Source: an uncultured Traorella sp.
GTDB lineage: Bacteria > Bacillota_I > Bacilli_A > Erysipelotrichales > Erysipelotrichaceae
Assembly: GCA_944324265.1 (NCBI GenBank)
Contig: CALUVS010000021.1
Coordinates: 1-40,922, forward strand
DNA: 40,922 nucleotides
Direction of reading: 5' to 3'
Positions 8,521-15,635 of this stretch are shown here, piece by piece; position 1 is the first letter of the stretch, and every line of letters begins with the position of its first letter. The notes beneath the pieces are model-generated. The model was not told the origin of the DNA, made no database searches, and saw nothing but the letters and a program-made list of their open reading frames with translations. The translations under genes and the position numbers were made by a program.

Positions 8521-9354
8521 TTATTGTTCAGAAGGCTGACGGCTGGCAGCATCCTTCATCAATTGTTCACGTTCTTCCTGACTGATTGTATCCAATGCAG
8601 CCTGAACAGTTTCAGTTAATTCACTGTCTTTTGCCAGACCGATAGAAACGGCAGTATCACTCAGGTCAATATTGAAGCCCTGACCTTCTTCAAATGTAAC
8701 TAAAGTCAGATCATCCGGATAAGCCGCTACCCAAGCTTCCCCTACCGGTGTTTCTGCAGTAACGCCATCCACAGCACCGCTCATCAATGATGTAATCAGC
8801 AATGGATAACTATCCAATGCCTGAGCATGATTCACTTCCGGAATATCATCAATGACAGTATCATATAAAGTAGCCAATTGTCCCTGAATTGTTGCTCCGC
8901 GGAAATCTTCCAAAGAAGTTGCATCAGCATAAGCTCCATCCTTACGAACAATCATTGTCATTTCAGACTGATAATAAGCATCTGTAAAGTCAATTTCCTG
9001 ACGTCTTTCTTCAGTATCAGTCATACCGGCAATAATTAAATCAATCGTACCGCTTTTAATACTTGGAATCAATGAATCCCATTCCATTTTTACAACTTCC
9101 AATTCCATCCCTAATTCTTCCGCAATAAGCTTAGCAATCTGTACATCATAACCATCGCAATATCCGCCGGCAGCTACCGGTACGTTATATTCATTTGCTT
9201 CTACATCTGTCCAGTTGAATGGTGTATAGTTGCATTCCATTCCTACACGCAATGTATCTGTGTTTTCTTCTGTTTCAGCTGGTGTTGTTTCTCCATTTCC
9301 GCAGCCGCTCAATACTAAAGTCAATGCTAATGCACTCATGAATAATCTTTTCAT
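8521..9354 (-). CDS. Amino acid ABC transporter substrate-binding lipoprotein (lysine, inferred)
   Basis: This 277-residue class 3 extracellular solute-binding protein has lipobox LVLSGC with Cys18 as lipidation site. The family signature follows in VGMECNYTPFNW and GYDVQIAKLIAEELGMELEVV, then MEWDSLIPSIKSGTIDLIIAGM and DFTDAYYQSEM. It captures the amino acid outside the cell and delivers it to the permease. It is first in the operon. An AGGAGG site lies 9 nt before the start, directly after the terminator of the lysine riboswitch, which makes this the gene most directly controlled by it. Confidence 0.92.
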   Translation of the reverse strand: MKRLFMSALALTLVLSGCGNGETTPAETEENTDTLRVGMECNYTPFNWTDVEANEYNVPVAAGGYCDGYDVQIAKLIAEELGMELEVVKMEWDSLIPSIKSGTIDLIIAGMTDTEERRQEIDFTDAYYQSEMTMIVRKDGAYADATSLEDFRGATIQGQLATLYDTVIDDIPEVNHAQALDSYPLLITSLMSGAVDGVTAETPVGEAWVAAYPDDLTLVTFEEGQGFNIDLSDTAVSIGLAKDSELTETVQAALDTISQEEREQLMKDAASRQPSEQ

Positions 9355-9370
9355 CTTTCTTTTCCTCCTG

Positions 9371-9584
9371 TAATAAAAATAAAAGCCGTGCTATTGCACG
9401 ACTGAATTGTCTTTATGTGTCAATAGCTCCTCTACATAAGTAGGAGTGTTATAGGTATTCCCTATAACCCCAAGAATTTACCCTGCCGGATAAAACTTTC
9501 GGCGATGGTTGCCTTTCATTCACTTCATTGTCTGCCGACTCCGTGAATTACTCTTCTGCATCGCTACCTCTATACGGTTTTTAT
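9371..9584 (-). promoter_or_regulatory. Lysine riboswitch (L box) with terminator
   Basis: The leader RNA carries the conserved L-box landmarks in order. AGAGGTAGCG opens P1/P2 near 9574 and AGAGTAA follows. P2 closes with ATCGCCGAAAG, and GGGAATACC forms the loop of a strong P4-like hairpin whose arms are GGTTATAG and CTATAACAC. GAGGAGCTATTG closes P1 near 9420. The aptamer spans about 9420-9576. The expression platform is a terminator: a 7-bp stem (9385-9391 with 9396-9402) and a U-rich tract at 9371-9384. Known L boxes repress lysine synthesis and uptake genes when lysine binds. This one would switch off the ABC importer at high lysine. Confidence 0.88.
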
Positions 9585-9590
9585 GGGTAT

Positions 9591-9619
9591 AGTATAGTCT
9601 TCGTTCATAAGAAAGTCAA
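9591..9619 (-). promoter_or_regulatory. Promoter of the lysine-transport operon
   Basis: TTGACT (9614-9619) and TATACT (9591-9596) on the minus strand have exactly 17 bp between them. Transcription would start near 9584, just in front of the riboswitch P1 helix. Confidence 0.8.
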
Positions 9620-9635
9620 TGCCTTTTTTTAAAAA

Positions 9636-10808
9636 TTATGCATTTATCAGCCATTTTTTCGAAAAAACATCAATCAGCCAAGCTCCTATCGGCGCTGTCA
9701 GCAAGATTGCCGTCACTGCCCCGCACAAAACAATCTCACCGCAGGCCAAGCCTGCACTCAGCGGAATTGCCCCGATAGAAGCCTGCACGGTGGCCTTTGG
9801 AATATACGCCATGATCACAAAGGCTTTCTCTTTGAGATTCAGTTTTGTTTGGAACAGGCATACCAAAACACCCAAGGAGCGCACACACAAAGCTAAGATA
9901 ATCACAGCAATCATGACAGTGCCATAGCTTTGCAGAGCATGAATGTCGGTAACAGCTCCTACTAAGACAAACAGCAAGACTTCTGCCACCTGCCATACAT
10001 GCTGATAAGTATTTTTCAATTGATCCGCTCTTGAAGGAGATAGAAAACGCATCATCATGCCCATTCCCATGACCGCCAATAAGCCGCTGAAACCAATATA
10101 CTCGCTGATTCTTGTTTCCAGTTCCAAAAACAAAAAGGAAACAGACAAAAACAATAAAAATTGATAAACCTCATTCATCGAAATTTTTTCATATACTTGA
10201 TTCAGTACAACAGCTCCTATGCAGCCAAATGCTCCTCCCAATACAATTGAAACAGGAACCTGAATCAAAGAAACTGCTGAGGCATCTCCTCCGCTCAATA
10301 AAGAAAGCATCGAATAAAACACTAAGATGACAAAGACATCATCCACACTGGCCCCAGCCAATACCATCTGCGGAATTCCTTTTTCACAGGCTTTTTTATT
10401 TTCCATCAATTTCAGCATTCGAGGTACAATCACTGCCGGTGATACCGCCCCTAAAACACTGCCCAGAAGCAAAGATTCTGTAAGCGACAATCTCAAAAAG
10501 ATCTGTCCGAGAATCCCCAATGCTAAGATTTCAAATAAGGCCAGCACAAAACACAGCAGCAAAGCTGGACGTCCGATCTTTTTCAATTCAATAAAATCCA
10601 ATGACAAACCTGCTCGGCTCAACACAACAACCAATGCCAATGTTCTCAGCTGTGATCCAATATTTAAGATCGTATCATCCAAAAGCCGAAATTGAGCTAA
10701 TAAGATTCCAGCAATCAGCATGCCCACCAAAGAAGGCAGATGCAGCTTCTCAGCAATCTTTGCAAAAAATAAACCCGCAATAAATATCATCCCTAAACTT
10801 GTCAGCAT
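9636..10808 (-). CDS. Cation:proton antiporter (CPA family) under a fluoride-type riboswitch
   Basis: This 390-residue polytopic protein, mostly hydrophobic with about 11-13 membrane segments, belongs to the monovalent cation:proton antiporter superfamily. GSVLGAVSPAVIVPRML and the acidic ASVDDVFVILVFY correspond to the two discontinuous core helices. The start at 10808 (GGAGGGAAT in front) is chosen over an ATG at 10838, because that ATG lies inside the riboswitch terminator hairpin. Antiporters of this class are among genes known to sit behind fluoride riboswitches, so it probably helps during fluoride stress. Whether it moves sodium, potassium or a fluoride-linked ion is not determinable here. 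Confidence 0.85.
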   Translation of the reverse strand: MLTSLGMIFIAGLFFAKIAEKLHLPSLVGMLIAGILLAQFRLLDDTILNIGSQLRTLALVVVLSRAGLSLDFIELKKIGRPALLLCFVLALFEILALGILGQIFLRLSLTESLLLGSVLGAVSPAVIVPRMLKLMENKKACEKGIPQMVLAGASVDDVFVILVFYSMLSLLSGGDASAVSLIQVPVSIVLGGAFGCIGAVVLNQVYEKISMNEVYQFLLFLSVSFLFLELETRISEYIGFSGLLAVMGMGMMMRFLSPSRADQLKNTYQHVWQVAEVLLFVLVGAVTDIHALQSYGTVMIAVIILALCVRSLGVLVCLFQTKLNLKEKAFVIMAYIPKATVQASIGAIPLSAGLACGEIVLCGAVTAILLTAPIGAWLIDVFSKKWLINA

Positions 10809-10821
10809 ATATTCCCTCCAT

Positions 10822-10918
10822 AAAAAAAGCTGATGCATGCACTTAAAAAAGTACAGAGGTCATCAGCTTGAATCAGCGGTTTAAGTCCATAGACTAAGGA
10901 AGAACTCATTTCCTGCAG
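10822..10918 (-). promoter_or_regulatory. Fluoride (crcB) riboswitch, inferred, with terminator
   Basis: On the minus strand, P1 is AGGAA/TTCCT around the loop ATGAGTTC. An extra small hairpin (stem AGTC/GACT) follows, then AAACCGCTGATTCAAGC and TGATGACCTCT. The order and the AACCGC...GCTGATGaCCTC core match the fluoride riboswitch, and the loop GAG can form the pseudoknot with the distal CTC. The aptamer is about 10851-10918. The terminator stem (10861-10869 with 10827-10835, then seven U) reuses the AGCTGATG of the aptamer, so ligand binding and termination exclude each other. That predicts an ON switch. Rfam was not searched. Confidence 0.8.
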
Positions 10919-10920
10919 TC

Positions 10921-10949
10921 AGTTTAACAAAATTATTTTTCCTTGTCAA
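10921..10949 (-). promoter_or_regulatory. Promoter of the antiporter transcript
   Basis: A perfect TTGACA (10944-10949) and TAAACT (10921-10926) on the minus strand are 17 bp apart. The predicted transcription start coincides with the first base of the riboswitch P1 helix. The -35 box lies inside the 3' end of the upstream acetyltransferase gene. Confidence 0.8.
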
Positions 10950-11403
10950 TTCTTGTTTTGTGGACAATATAGGCCAATTCATTTTGATCAATGATCTCAA
11001 ATCCCATTTTCAAAAACAACGCTAAGCTGGGATTATCCAAAGCAATTTCATCATAACAAACTTCATACTTTTCAAATACCTTTTCTAACAATAAGCTCAA
11101 ACCTAATTTCCCATAACCTTTGTTTCGGTATTTCTCATGAATGATGATGCTGATTTCTGGACCATCCTCATATTTTTCTATATGATATGCCGCTTCTCCG
11201 ATATAAGTATTTTCCTGTTCACTGTATAAATAAGCATAAAACCGATCTTCTTGATTGATCCATCTTTCATACCAGTTCTGCCATTTTTCTTTTGAAAAAT
11301 CAATGGTACCGCCCCATTTTTCATTATAGGCCATCGTTTGTGAATCCGCTAATAAGCTTTGACGGAATGCAAGCTCTTTAAACGCTGGGATTACCAATTT
11401 CAT
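10933..11403 (-). CDS. GNAT family N-acetyltransferase
   Basis: This 156-residue acetyltransferase has the acetyl-CoA pyrophosphate-binding motif A as EKYRNKGYGKLGLSLLLEKV (about residues 90-109). EISIIIH forms the beta-strand before it and ALFLKMGFEII the C-terminal strand. The acceptor cannot be predicted. The first codon overlaps the stop of the upstream sugar O-acetyltransferase gene by 4 bp, so the two are co-translated. The 3' end of this gene holds the promoter for the antiporter. Confidence 0.85.
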   Translation of the reverse strand: MKLVIPAFKELAFRQSLLADSQTMAYNEKWGGTIDFSKEKWQNWYERWINQEDRFYAYLYSEQENTYIGEAAYHIEKYEDGPEISIIIHEKYRNKGYGKLGLSLLLEKVFEKYEVCYDEIALDNPSLALFLKMGFEIIDQNELAYIVHKTRIDKEK

Positions 11404-11972
11404 GAACTCATTTCCTCTTCATTTAAAGGACGCAGAATGCGGCAGGGATTGCCCGCTGCAATGACATTGTCGGGAATATCTTTCGTCACAACGCTGCCGG
11501 CACCGATCACGCTATGTTCACCGATGGTTACACCGGGCAGAATTGTTACATTACCGCCGATCCATACATGATCTTTGATAGTAATTGGTTTTGCACTTTC
11601 TTCTCCATTGGCTCTTTTTGACCAAGAAATAGGATGAAGTGCCGTATAGAAATTTGCATTGGGACCGATAAATACATGATTGCCGATCGTGATCTTCGCA
11701 CAATCCAAAAATACCGCATGACAATTGCAGTAAAAATGATGTCCGATCTGCATATTGCTTCCATAATCACAATGCAGAGGAGCTTCAATGGTAAAATCAT
11801 CTCCGATACATCCCATTAATTCTCGAATCAATGCTTCTCTGCGTACTTGTTCAAAGGGATCACAGGTATTATAAGCCTGTGTCAATTGAAAAGCCTTCTT
11901 TCTTTCAAAGACCAGCTGTTCATCTCCTCCGTTATAATTTTCTCCATTAAGCATCTTTTCTTTTTCATTCAT
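11400..11972 (-). CDS. Maltose/galactoside-type sugar O-acetyltransferase
   Basis: This 190-residue left-handed beta-helix acyltransferase transfers acetyl from acetyl-CoA to sugar hydroxyls. The N-terminal helical cap (MLNGENYNGGDEQL) is followed by hexapeptide repeats such as ITIGNHVFIGPNANF and DHVWIGGNVTILPGVTIG. The catalytic histidine lies in YTALHPIS. It ends with the standard IPDNVIAAGNPCRILRPL. Start 11972 is supported by an AGGAG site; the longer reading from 12005 would run into the ribosomal-protein terminator. It probably forms a short operon with the GNAT downstream. Confidence 0.9.
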   Translation of the reverse strand: MNEKEKMLNGENYNGGDEQLVFERKKAFQLTQAYNTCDPFEQVRREALIRELMGCIGDDFTIEAPLHCDYGSNMQIGHHFYCNCHAVFLDCAKITIGNHVFIGPNANFYTALHPISWSKRANGEESAKPITIKDHVWIGGNVTILPGVTIGEHSVIGAGSVVTKDIPDNVIAAGNPCRILRPLNEEEMSS

Positions 11973-11987
11973 ATGATTTCTCCTAAT

Positions 11988-12014
11988 AAAAAAGGAACAT
12001 ATCATGTATGTTCC
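11988..12014 (-). terminator. Terminator of the infC-rpmI-rplT operon
   Basis: An 8-bp perfect stem (11994-12001 with 12007-12014), a 5-nt loop and six U residues lie 8 bp after the rplT stop codon. Confidence 0.85.
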
Positions 12015-12022
12015 CTGATTTT

Positions 12023-12391
12023 TTATTCAGCAGCTGGTTCTAATGCAGCCTTAGCTTTGTCACAGATAGCTGTGAAGCCCTTTGCATCGTGAATAGCGAT
12101 TTCAGATAACATCTTACGGTTGATTGTAATACCTGCTACTTTTAAACCGTGCATCAATTTAGAGTAGCTCAAACCATTTAAACGAGCACCTGCATTGATA
12201 CGTGCAATCCATAATTTACGCATTTCACGTTTTAATTGTTTTCTGTCTCTATAAGCATAACGCAATGAACGCATTACCTGTTCATTTGCAGTTCTGTATA
12301 ACAAGTGTTTTGAACCAAAGTAACCTTTAGCCAGTTTTAATACTCTTTTTCTTCTGTTGCGAGATACAACTCCGCCTTTAACTCTAGCCAT
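12023..12391 (-). CDS. rplT: 50S ribosomal protein L20
   Basis: This 122-residue basic protein binds 23S rRNA early in large-subunit assembly. It has the canonical opening [23 protein letters not shown] without its first residues' variation, plus [10 protein letters not shown] and [11 protein letters not shown]. The C-terminal [15 protein letters not shown] is slightly extended. It is last in infC-rpmI-rplT, 15 bp after rpmI. In Bacillus, L20 binds the leader of its own operon and represses it; the leader found at 13172-13314 suggests the same loop here. Confidence 0.97.
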   Translation of the reverse strand: MARVKGGVVSRNRRKRVLKLAKGYFGSKHLLYRTANEQVMRSLRYAYRDRKQLKREMRKLWIARINAGARLNGLSYSKLMHGLKVAGITINRKMLSEIAIHDAKGFTAICDKAKAALEPAAE

Positions 12392-12406
12392 TCTTATCTC
12401 CTCCTC

Positions 12407-12601
12407 TTACTTCGCTAACATCAGTTTGATGCGTTTGTAATCTGTACTGTGTACTGTTGCAGATTTAGCTAACTGACGTCTTTGTTTTTTAGTTTTTCCG
12501 TGGAAACGGTGAGAAGTATAAGCGTGACTTCTCTTTAATTTACCAGAACCTGTACGTTTTACACGTTTTGCAAGTCCTCTGTGTGATTTCATCTTTGGCA
12601 T
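12407..12601 (-). CDS. rpmI: 50S ribosomal protein L35
   Basis: This 64-residue basic protein has the L35 hallmark [20 protein letters not shown] and the later [15 protein letters not shown]. It is a structural component of the large subunit. It sits 12 bp after infC with an AGGAGG site and 15 bp before rplT, the conserved order in Bacillota. Confidence 0.97.
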   Translation of the reverse strand: MPKMKSHRGLAKRVKRTGSGKLKRSHAYTSHRFHGKTKKQRRQLAKSATVHSTDYKRIKLMLAK

Positions 12602-12613
12602 AATACTTTCCTC

Positions 12614-13159
12614 CTATTTATTTTTCTTCTTAGGTGCCAGTACGCATGTCAGCGTATTCCCTTCCAAGTTAGGTTTCTTTTCCACAGAAGCAATATCTTC
12701 CATTGCTTCCACGAATTGATTCATAATCTTTTTCCCTACTTCGATACGCGTGATAAGTCTTCCTCGAAAACGCATATCAATTTTAACTTTCATGTCTTCT
12801 TCTACCCACTTACGCGCCTGACGCAGCTTTGTTTCAAAGTCATGCGTATCAATAACAGGTGATAAACGAAGTGGTTTTACTTCCGTCACATGTTGTTTTT
12901 TCTTTGCTTCTTTTGATTTTTTCTGCTGCTCGAAACGGTATTTTCCATAGTTCAGGATCTTACATACCGGCGGCTGCGCGTTTGGGGAAACGCATAGTAA
13001 GTCAAGTTCTTGATCGTACGCAATCTCTAATGCTTCCTGACGAGTCTTAATTCCCAGCTGTTCACCTGTTGGTCCAATCAGCAGGACTTCCTTAAAACGA
13101 ATTTTTTCGTTATATAAATCATCATTCACATTATTTGGAATCACTTTTTTGTTAATAAT
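12614..13159 (-). CDS. infC: Translation initiation factor IF-3, probable AUU start
   Basis: IF-3 binds the 30S subunit, blocks premature subunit joining and proofreads the start codon. The N-domain (NNVNDDLYNEKIRFKEVLLI), basic linker (EQQKKSKEAKKK) and C-domain (LRLSPVIDTHDFETKLRQA, MRFRGR) are all present, and the length of about 181 residues is normal. There is no ATG near the expected N-terminus. A GGAGGTG ribosome binding site at 13163-13169 faces ATT codons at 13159-13157 and 13156-13154; a TTG at 13171 would lie inside that site. AUU initiation, as in E. coli infC, lets IF-3 limit its own synthesis. I chose the first ATT; the second is equally possible. Confidence 0.85.
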   Translation of the reverse strand: MINKKVIPNNVNDDLYNEKIRFKEVLLIGPTGEQLGIKTRQEALEIAYDQELDLLCVSPNAQPPVCKILNYGKYRFEQQKKSKEAKKKQHVTEVKPLRLSPVIDTHDFETKLRQARKWVEEDMKVKIDMRFRGRLITRIEVGKKIMNQFVEAMEDIASVEKKPNLEGNTLTCVLAPKKKNK

Positions 13160-13171
13160 CGACACCTCCAA

Positions 13172-13314
13172 TTTTTGGTCTATTTATCATAATAAGAAAA
13201 GTGGGCACACGCAATGCACCCACTTATATTAGCTCCAGTCAGTCGTCGCATAAACCCATGTCCAATGGTCATCGGGTGAGAAGGGGTGCTTCTGCTTTCC
13301 ACGTTATCTTTTAC
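13172..13314 (-). promoter_or_regulatory. infC-rpmI-rplT leader (L20 leader type) with attenuator
   Basis: The leader of about 140 nt before infC contains the conserved-looking stretch AGCACCCCTTCTCACC and GATGACCATTGG, as in L20 leaders of Bacillota. It ends in a strong terminator: a 10-bp stem (13200-13209 with 13215-13224) and a U-rich run. Upstream bases could form alternative pairings. In Bacillus subtilis, L20 binds such a leader and promotes premature termination. Assignment is by pattern and position; no covariance-model search was possible. Confidence 0.75.
13192..13224 (-). terminator. Attenuator hairpin in the infC leader
   Basis: A GC-rich near-perfect stem (13200-13209 with 13215-13224) is followed by TTTTCTTATT on the minus strand. 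It lies before the infC start, so it stops transcription conditionally rather than at operon end. Confidence 0.85.
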
Positions 13315-13320
13315 TTGTTA

Positions 13321-13349
13321 AGTATACCTTATATCCTGACGCATGTCAA
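13321..13349 (-). promoter_or_regulatory. Promoter of infC-rpmI-rplT
   Basis: A perfect TTGACA (13344-13349) and TATACT (13321-13326) are separated by 17 bp on the minus strand. This is the strongest-looking promoter in the window, as expected for a ribosomal-protein operon. Confidence 0.88.
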
Positions 13350-13368
13350 TCAATTTCTTTTAAAATAT

Positions 13369-14433
13369 TTAAGACTTATTCTTTACGACATCAATGACCA
13401 CATATTCACTCTGCTTCTGTGTTCGTATCGGAAATCCCCATCCGCTCACGCCGGACGAATTGATGGCACTCATGGATTCAATGCTTCTGCATCCATAATT
13501 TAATTCATTGATATGAAACAACTCAAAAATATAATACATCGGAAAAAGCTGTCCGGCATGCGTATGTCCGGATAAATGAAGATCTGCTTTCTGTTTCGCT
13601 GCTTCCTGCAGTTCACGGGGCTGATGATCCGCCACAATGATCAAATCTTCTGCATCACAATCATTCAAAAGCTCACTTAATTGTTTGCGGTCTTTCTTTT
13701 TATAATCCATGCGCCCGACAAGACAGACATTTTCATTGATGTCTGCACTTTGATCTGCCAGCACCTGAATGCCGTTATCTTCAATAGTCTTGACCAAATT
13801 GGATAATGTATCTTCTTCTTTCAGAAAATAGCGATTGAGTTCATGATTGCCGAAAGTATAAAATACTTGGGATTCTTGAGTCAAATCACCTAATACATCA
13901 AAAACCTCTTCCTTCTGTTCTTCTGTTGTGTTCTCATCCACAATATCCCCATTCAGTAAAATTACCTCTGCTTCTTCCTTTTCAATGCGATTCACCAATT
14001 CCTGCAATTCAGCTTTATTGGTGGAAGTAGAATAATGCAGATCAGAAAGCATGACAAGAGTCAGATCCTCCATCATCGGCTTCTCTGTTTCAATCTGATA
14101 ATAGCTGCGGACAATATGCTTCATGTTCCAATAGCCATAAAGCATTGTGCCGCTGGAAATAAACAAAGAAATAAGCAACACTTTCTGCAGTGCCTGACGT
14201 GTCAGAATACGATGTTTCATCACAAACTTTAAAAACAGAATGCATAAAAAAGAAAGAATCAAAATATGTACTTCAAACAGAAATACGATACTGTTGAGCC
14301 GAAAGACCGGCAATGCACAGATGAGTGCCAGCAGACGAATCATCTTTTTATTCATATGTGTGGCATTTTTGATCAGCCAGAAAAAACTTTTGTAAAATAA
14401 AATAAACAGTATCAATACAAGCAGCAGCGCCAT
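13369..14433 (-). CDS. Membrane-bound metallophosphoesterase
   Basis: This 354-residue protein has three or four N-terminal membrane segments (about residues 1-120). A calcineurin-like phosphoesterase domain follows, with the five metal-site blocks in order: LSDLHYS, LLNGDIVDE, YTFGNHE, VADHQP and SGHTHAGQLFP. This architecture is that of YaeI/YkuE-type phosphodiesterases, some of which act on lipid-like pyrophosphates. A GAGGTGA site precedes the start. It is transcribed toward infC, whose promoter begins 20 bp beyond its stop; I see no clear terminator between them. The substrate is unknown. Confidence 0.87.
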   Translation of the reverse strand: MALLLVLILFILFYKSFFWLIKNATHMNKKMIRLLALICALPVFRLNSIVFLFEVHILILSFLCILFLKFVMKHRILTRQALQKVLLISLFISSGTMLYGYWNMKHIVRSYYQIETEKPMMEDLTLVMLSDLHYSTSTNKAELQELVNRIEKEEAEVILLNGDIVDENTTEEQKEEVFDVLGDLTQESQVFYTFGNHELNRYFLKEEDTLSNLVKTIEDNGIQVLADQSADINENVCLVGRMDYKKKDRKQLSELLNDCDAEDLIIVADHQPRELQEAAKQKADLHLSGHTHAGQLFPMYYIFELFHINELNYGCRSIESMSAINSSGVSGWGFPIRTQKQSEYVVIDVVKNKS

Positions 14434-14508
14434 GTTTTCACCTCAGAATAAGCATATAATATATTTCTGAAATAAAATTGAACAGATTTCTTAAGTATTT
14501 TTAAACTT

Positions 14509-15567
14509 TTATAAATGAGCCAATGTATAATCACACATGATCTTAGCCATATCTGCAATGATCTGTTCCCCATTCTGATAAGCCGATGCCGTAAAAATGC
14601 CTACCAAGATTGGCTGCGGTGTATCAATAATTGCCATATCATGAGAATAAATGCTGTAAAGGCCCCATTTATGCGCAACCGTAAAATCCGTCACTGAAGA
14701 TTTGATATAACGTCCCGGATAAGCAAATTCCATATCTTCAATAATGGATGCATATGTATCGGCATGAGCATATAAATATTTCATGACTTCTTTCTGCAGA
14801 TTTGCTGTAATCTGATTTTCAATATAGAAAGAAGCATCATACTCCATCGGATAGAAAGAGGCAAACCATTCACGGAAAGGAATATCTGAGTAAGCATCAA
14901 AATTGACAAGCATCATATTGGTCGCAGAATTATCTGAATAACGAATGGCATGATGCATCAAAAATTCCAGCGGAATATAAGATTCAAAGGCATAGAAGTT
15001 ATTCAAATCATTTTCGCTGGGTTCATACAAAGATTCAGAAAAATACATCGGCTGTGTACTTTCTGCTTTTCCTTCATTGATCAGATCCGTATAAGCCATG
15101 ACCAAAGGTACTTTGATCGTACTGGCTCCCAGCATGATCAAATCTCCTTGATAGACTATTTCCTGCTCTGTCACAGTATTGTAATAGAAATAGCTGACCT
15201 CACTGGAATCCAGCAGCACAGCATCCAAATACTCCTGAAGCAGCTCCTCCAATGATTTTGAATAATCCAGATCACCGACTTCATAATAAGCATAATCCTG
15301 GCATACACTTTCACTTTCATCACTGACACAAATCGTCACTGTATCGCCATTGATCTCATAATTGCTTGTCAATGAAGCTTCCATATTCGTTTCATAAAGA
15401 TCTTCCAAATGAGATAAATGAACTTGTGTGATCAATTCTTTTTCTTCAAAAACTACGCTGTCTAATAAATCCATTTTTGCTGATCGATAATCGACTTGTT
15501 CCGTGCTGCTGCAGCCAAAAAGCAGCAAGCACAAAGGCAGTATTCTTTTTATCCTTTTTGTTTTCAT
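14509..15567 (-). CDS. Serine beta-lactamase-fold lipoprotein
   Basis: This 352-residue secreted lipoprotein (lipobox CLLLFGC) has a class-A beta-lactamase-like domain. The nucleophile motif SxxK is ASTIK, the SDN motif is present in RYSDNSATNMML, and KWG in TVAHKWGLYS stands for the KTG triad. I cannot find the ExxLN omega-loop motif carrying Glu166 of true class A enzymes, so beta-lactam hydrolysis is doubtful. A cell-wall related serine hydrolase or penicillin sensor is an alternative. Start 15567 gives a proper signal peptide. It lacks a Shine-Dalgarno sequence, while TATAAT lies at 15574-15579, so the mRNA may be leaderless. Confidence 0.75.
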   Translation of the reverse strand: MKTKRIKRILPLCLLLFGCSSTEQVDYRSAKMDLLDSVVFEEKELITQVHLSHLEDLYETNMEASLTSNYEINGDTVTICVSDESESVCQDYAYYEVGDLDYSKSLEELLQEYLDAVLLDSSEVSYFYYNTVTEQEIVYQGDLIMLGASTIKVPLVMAYTDLINEGKAESTQPMYFSESLYEPSENDLNNFYAFESYIPLEFLMHHAIRYSDNSATNMMLVNFDAYSDIPFREWFASFYPMEYDASFYIENQITANLQKEVMKYLYAHADTYASIIEDMEFAYPGRYIKSSVTDFTVAHKWGLYSIYSHDMAIIDTPQPILVGIFTASAYQNGEQIIADMAKIMCDYTLAHL

Positions 15568-15573
15568 GTTTTT

Positions 15574-15579
15574 ATTATA
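15574..15579 (-). promoter_or_regulatory. -10 box directly before the hydrolase start
   Basis: A perfect TATAAT on the minus strand ends 6 nt before the ATG at 15567, so transcription would begin at or next to the start codon. The -35 region is poor (TGTTCA at 15598-15603, 18-bp spacer). Confidence 0.45.
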
Positions 15580-15613
15580 AACCGAAAAAACTAAAAATGA
15601 ACACCCTAACATG

Positions 15614-15635
15614 AAAAAAGTGCATTACTGCACTT
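15614..15635 (-). terminator. Terminator of rimO
   Basis: A perfect 7-bp stem (15618-15624 with 15629-15635) with a 4-nt loop and six U residues overlaps the rimO stop codon. Confidence 0.8.

Noticed and set aside
10809-10838. Longer start for the antiporter
   Set aside because: The ATG lies in the riboswitch terminator stem; GGAGGGAAT precedes the later ATG.
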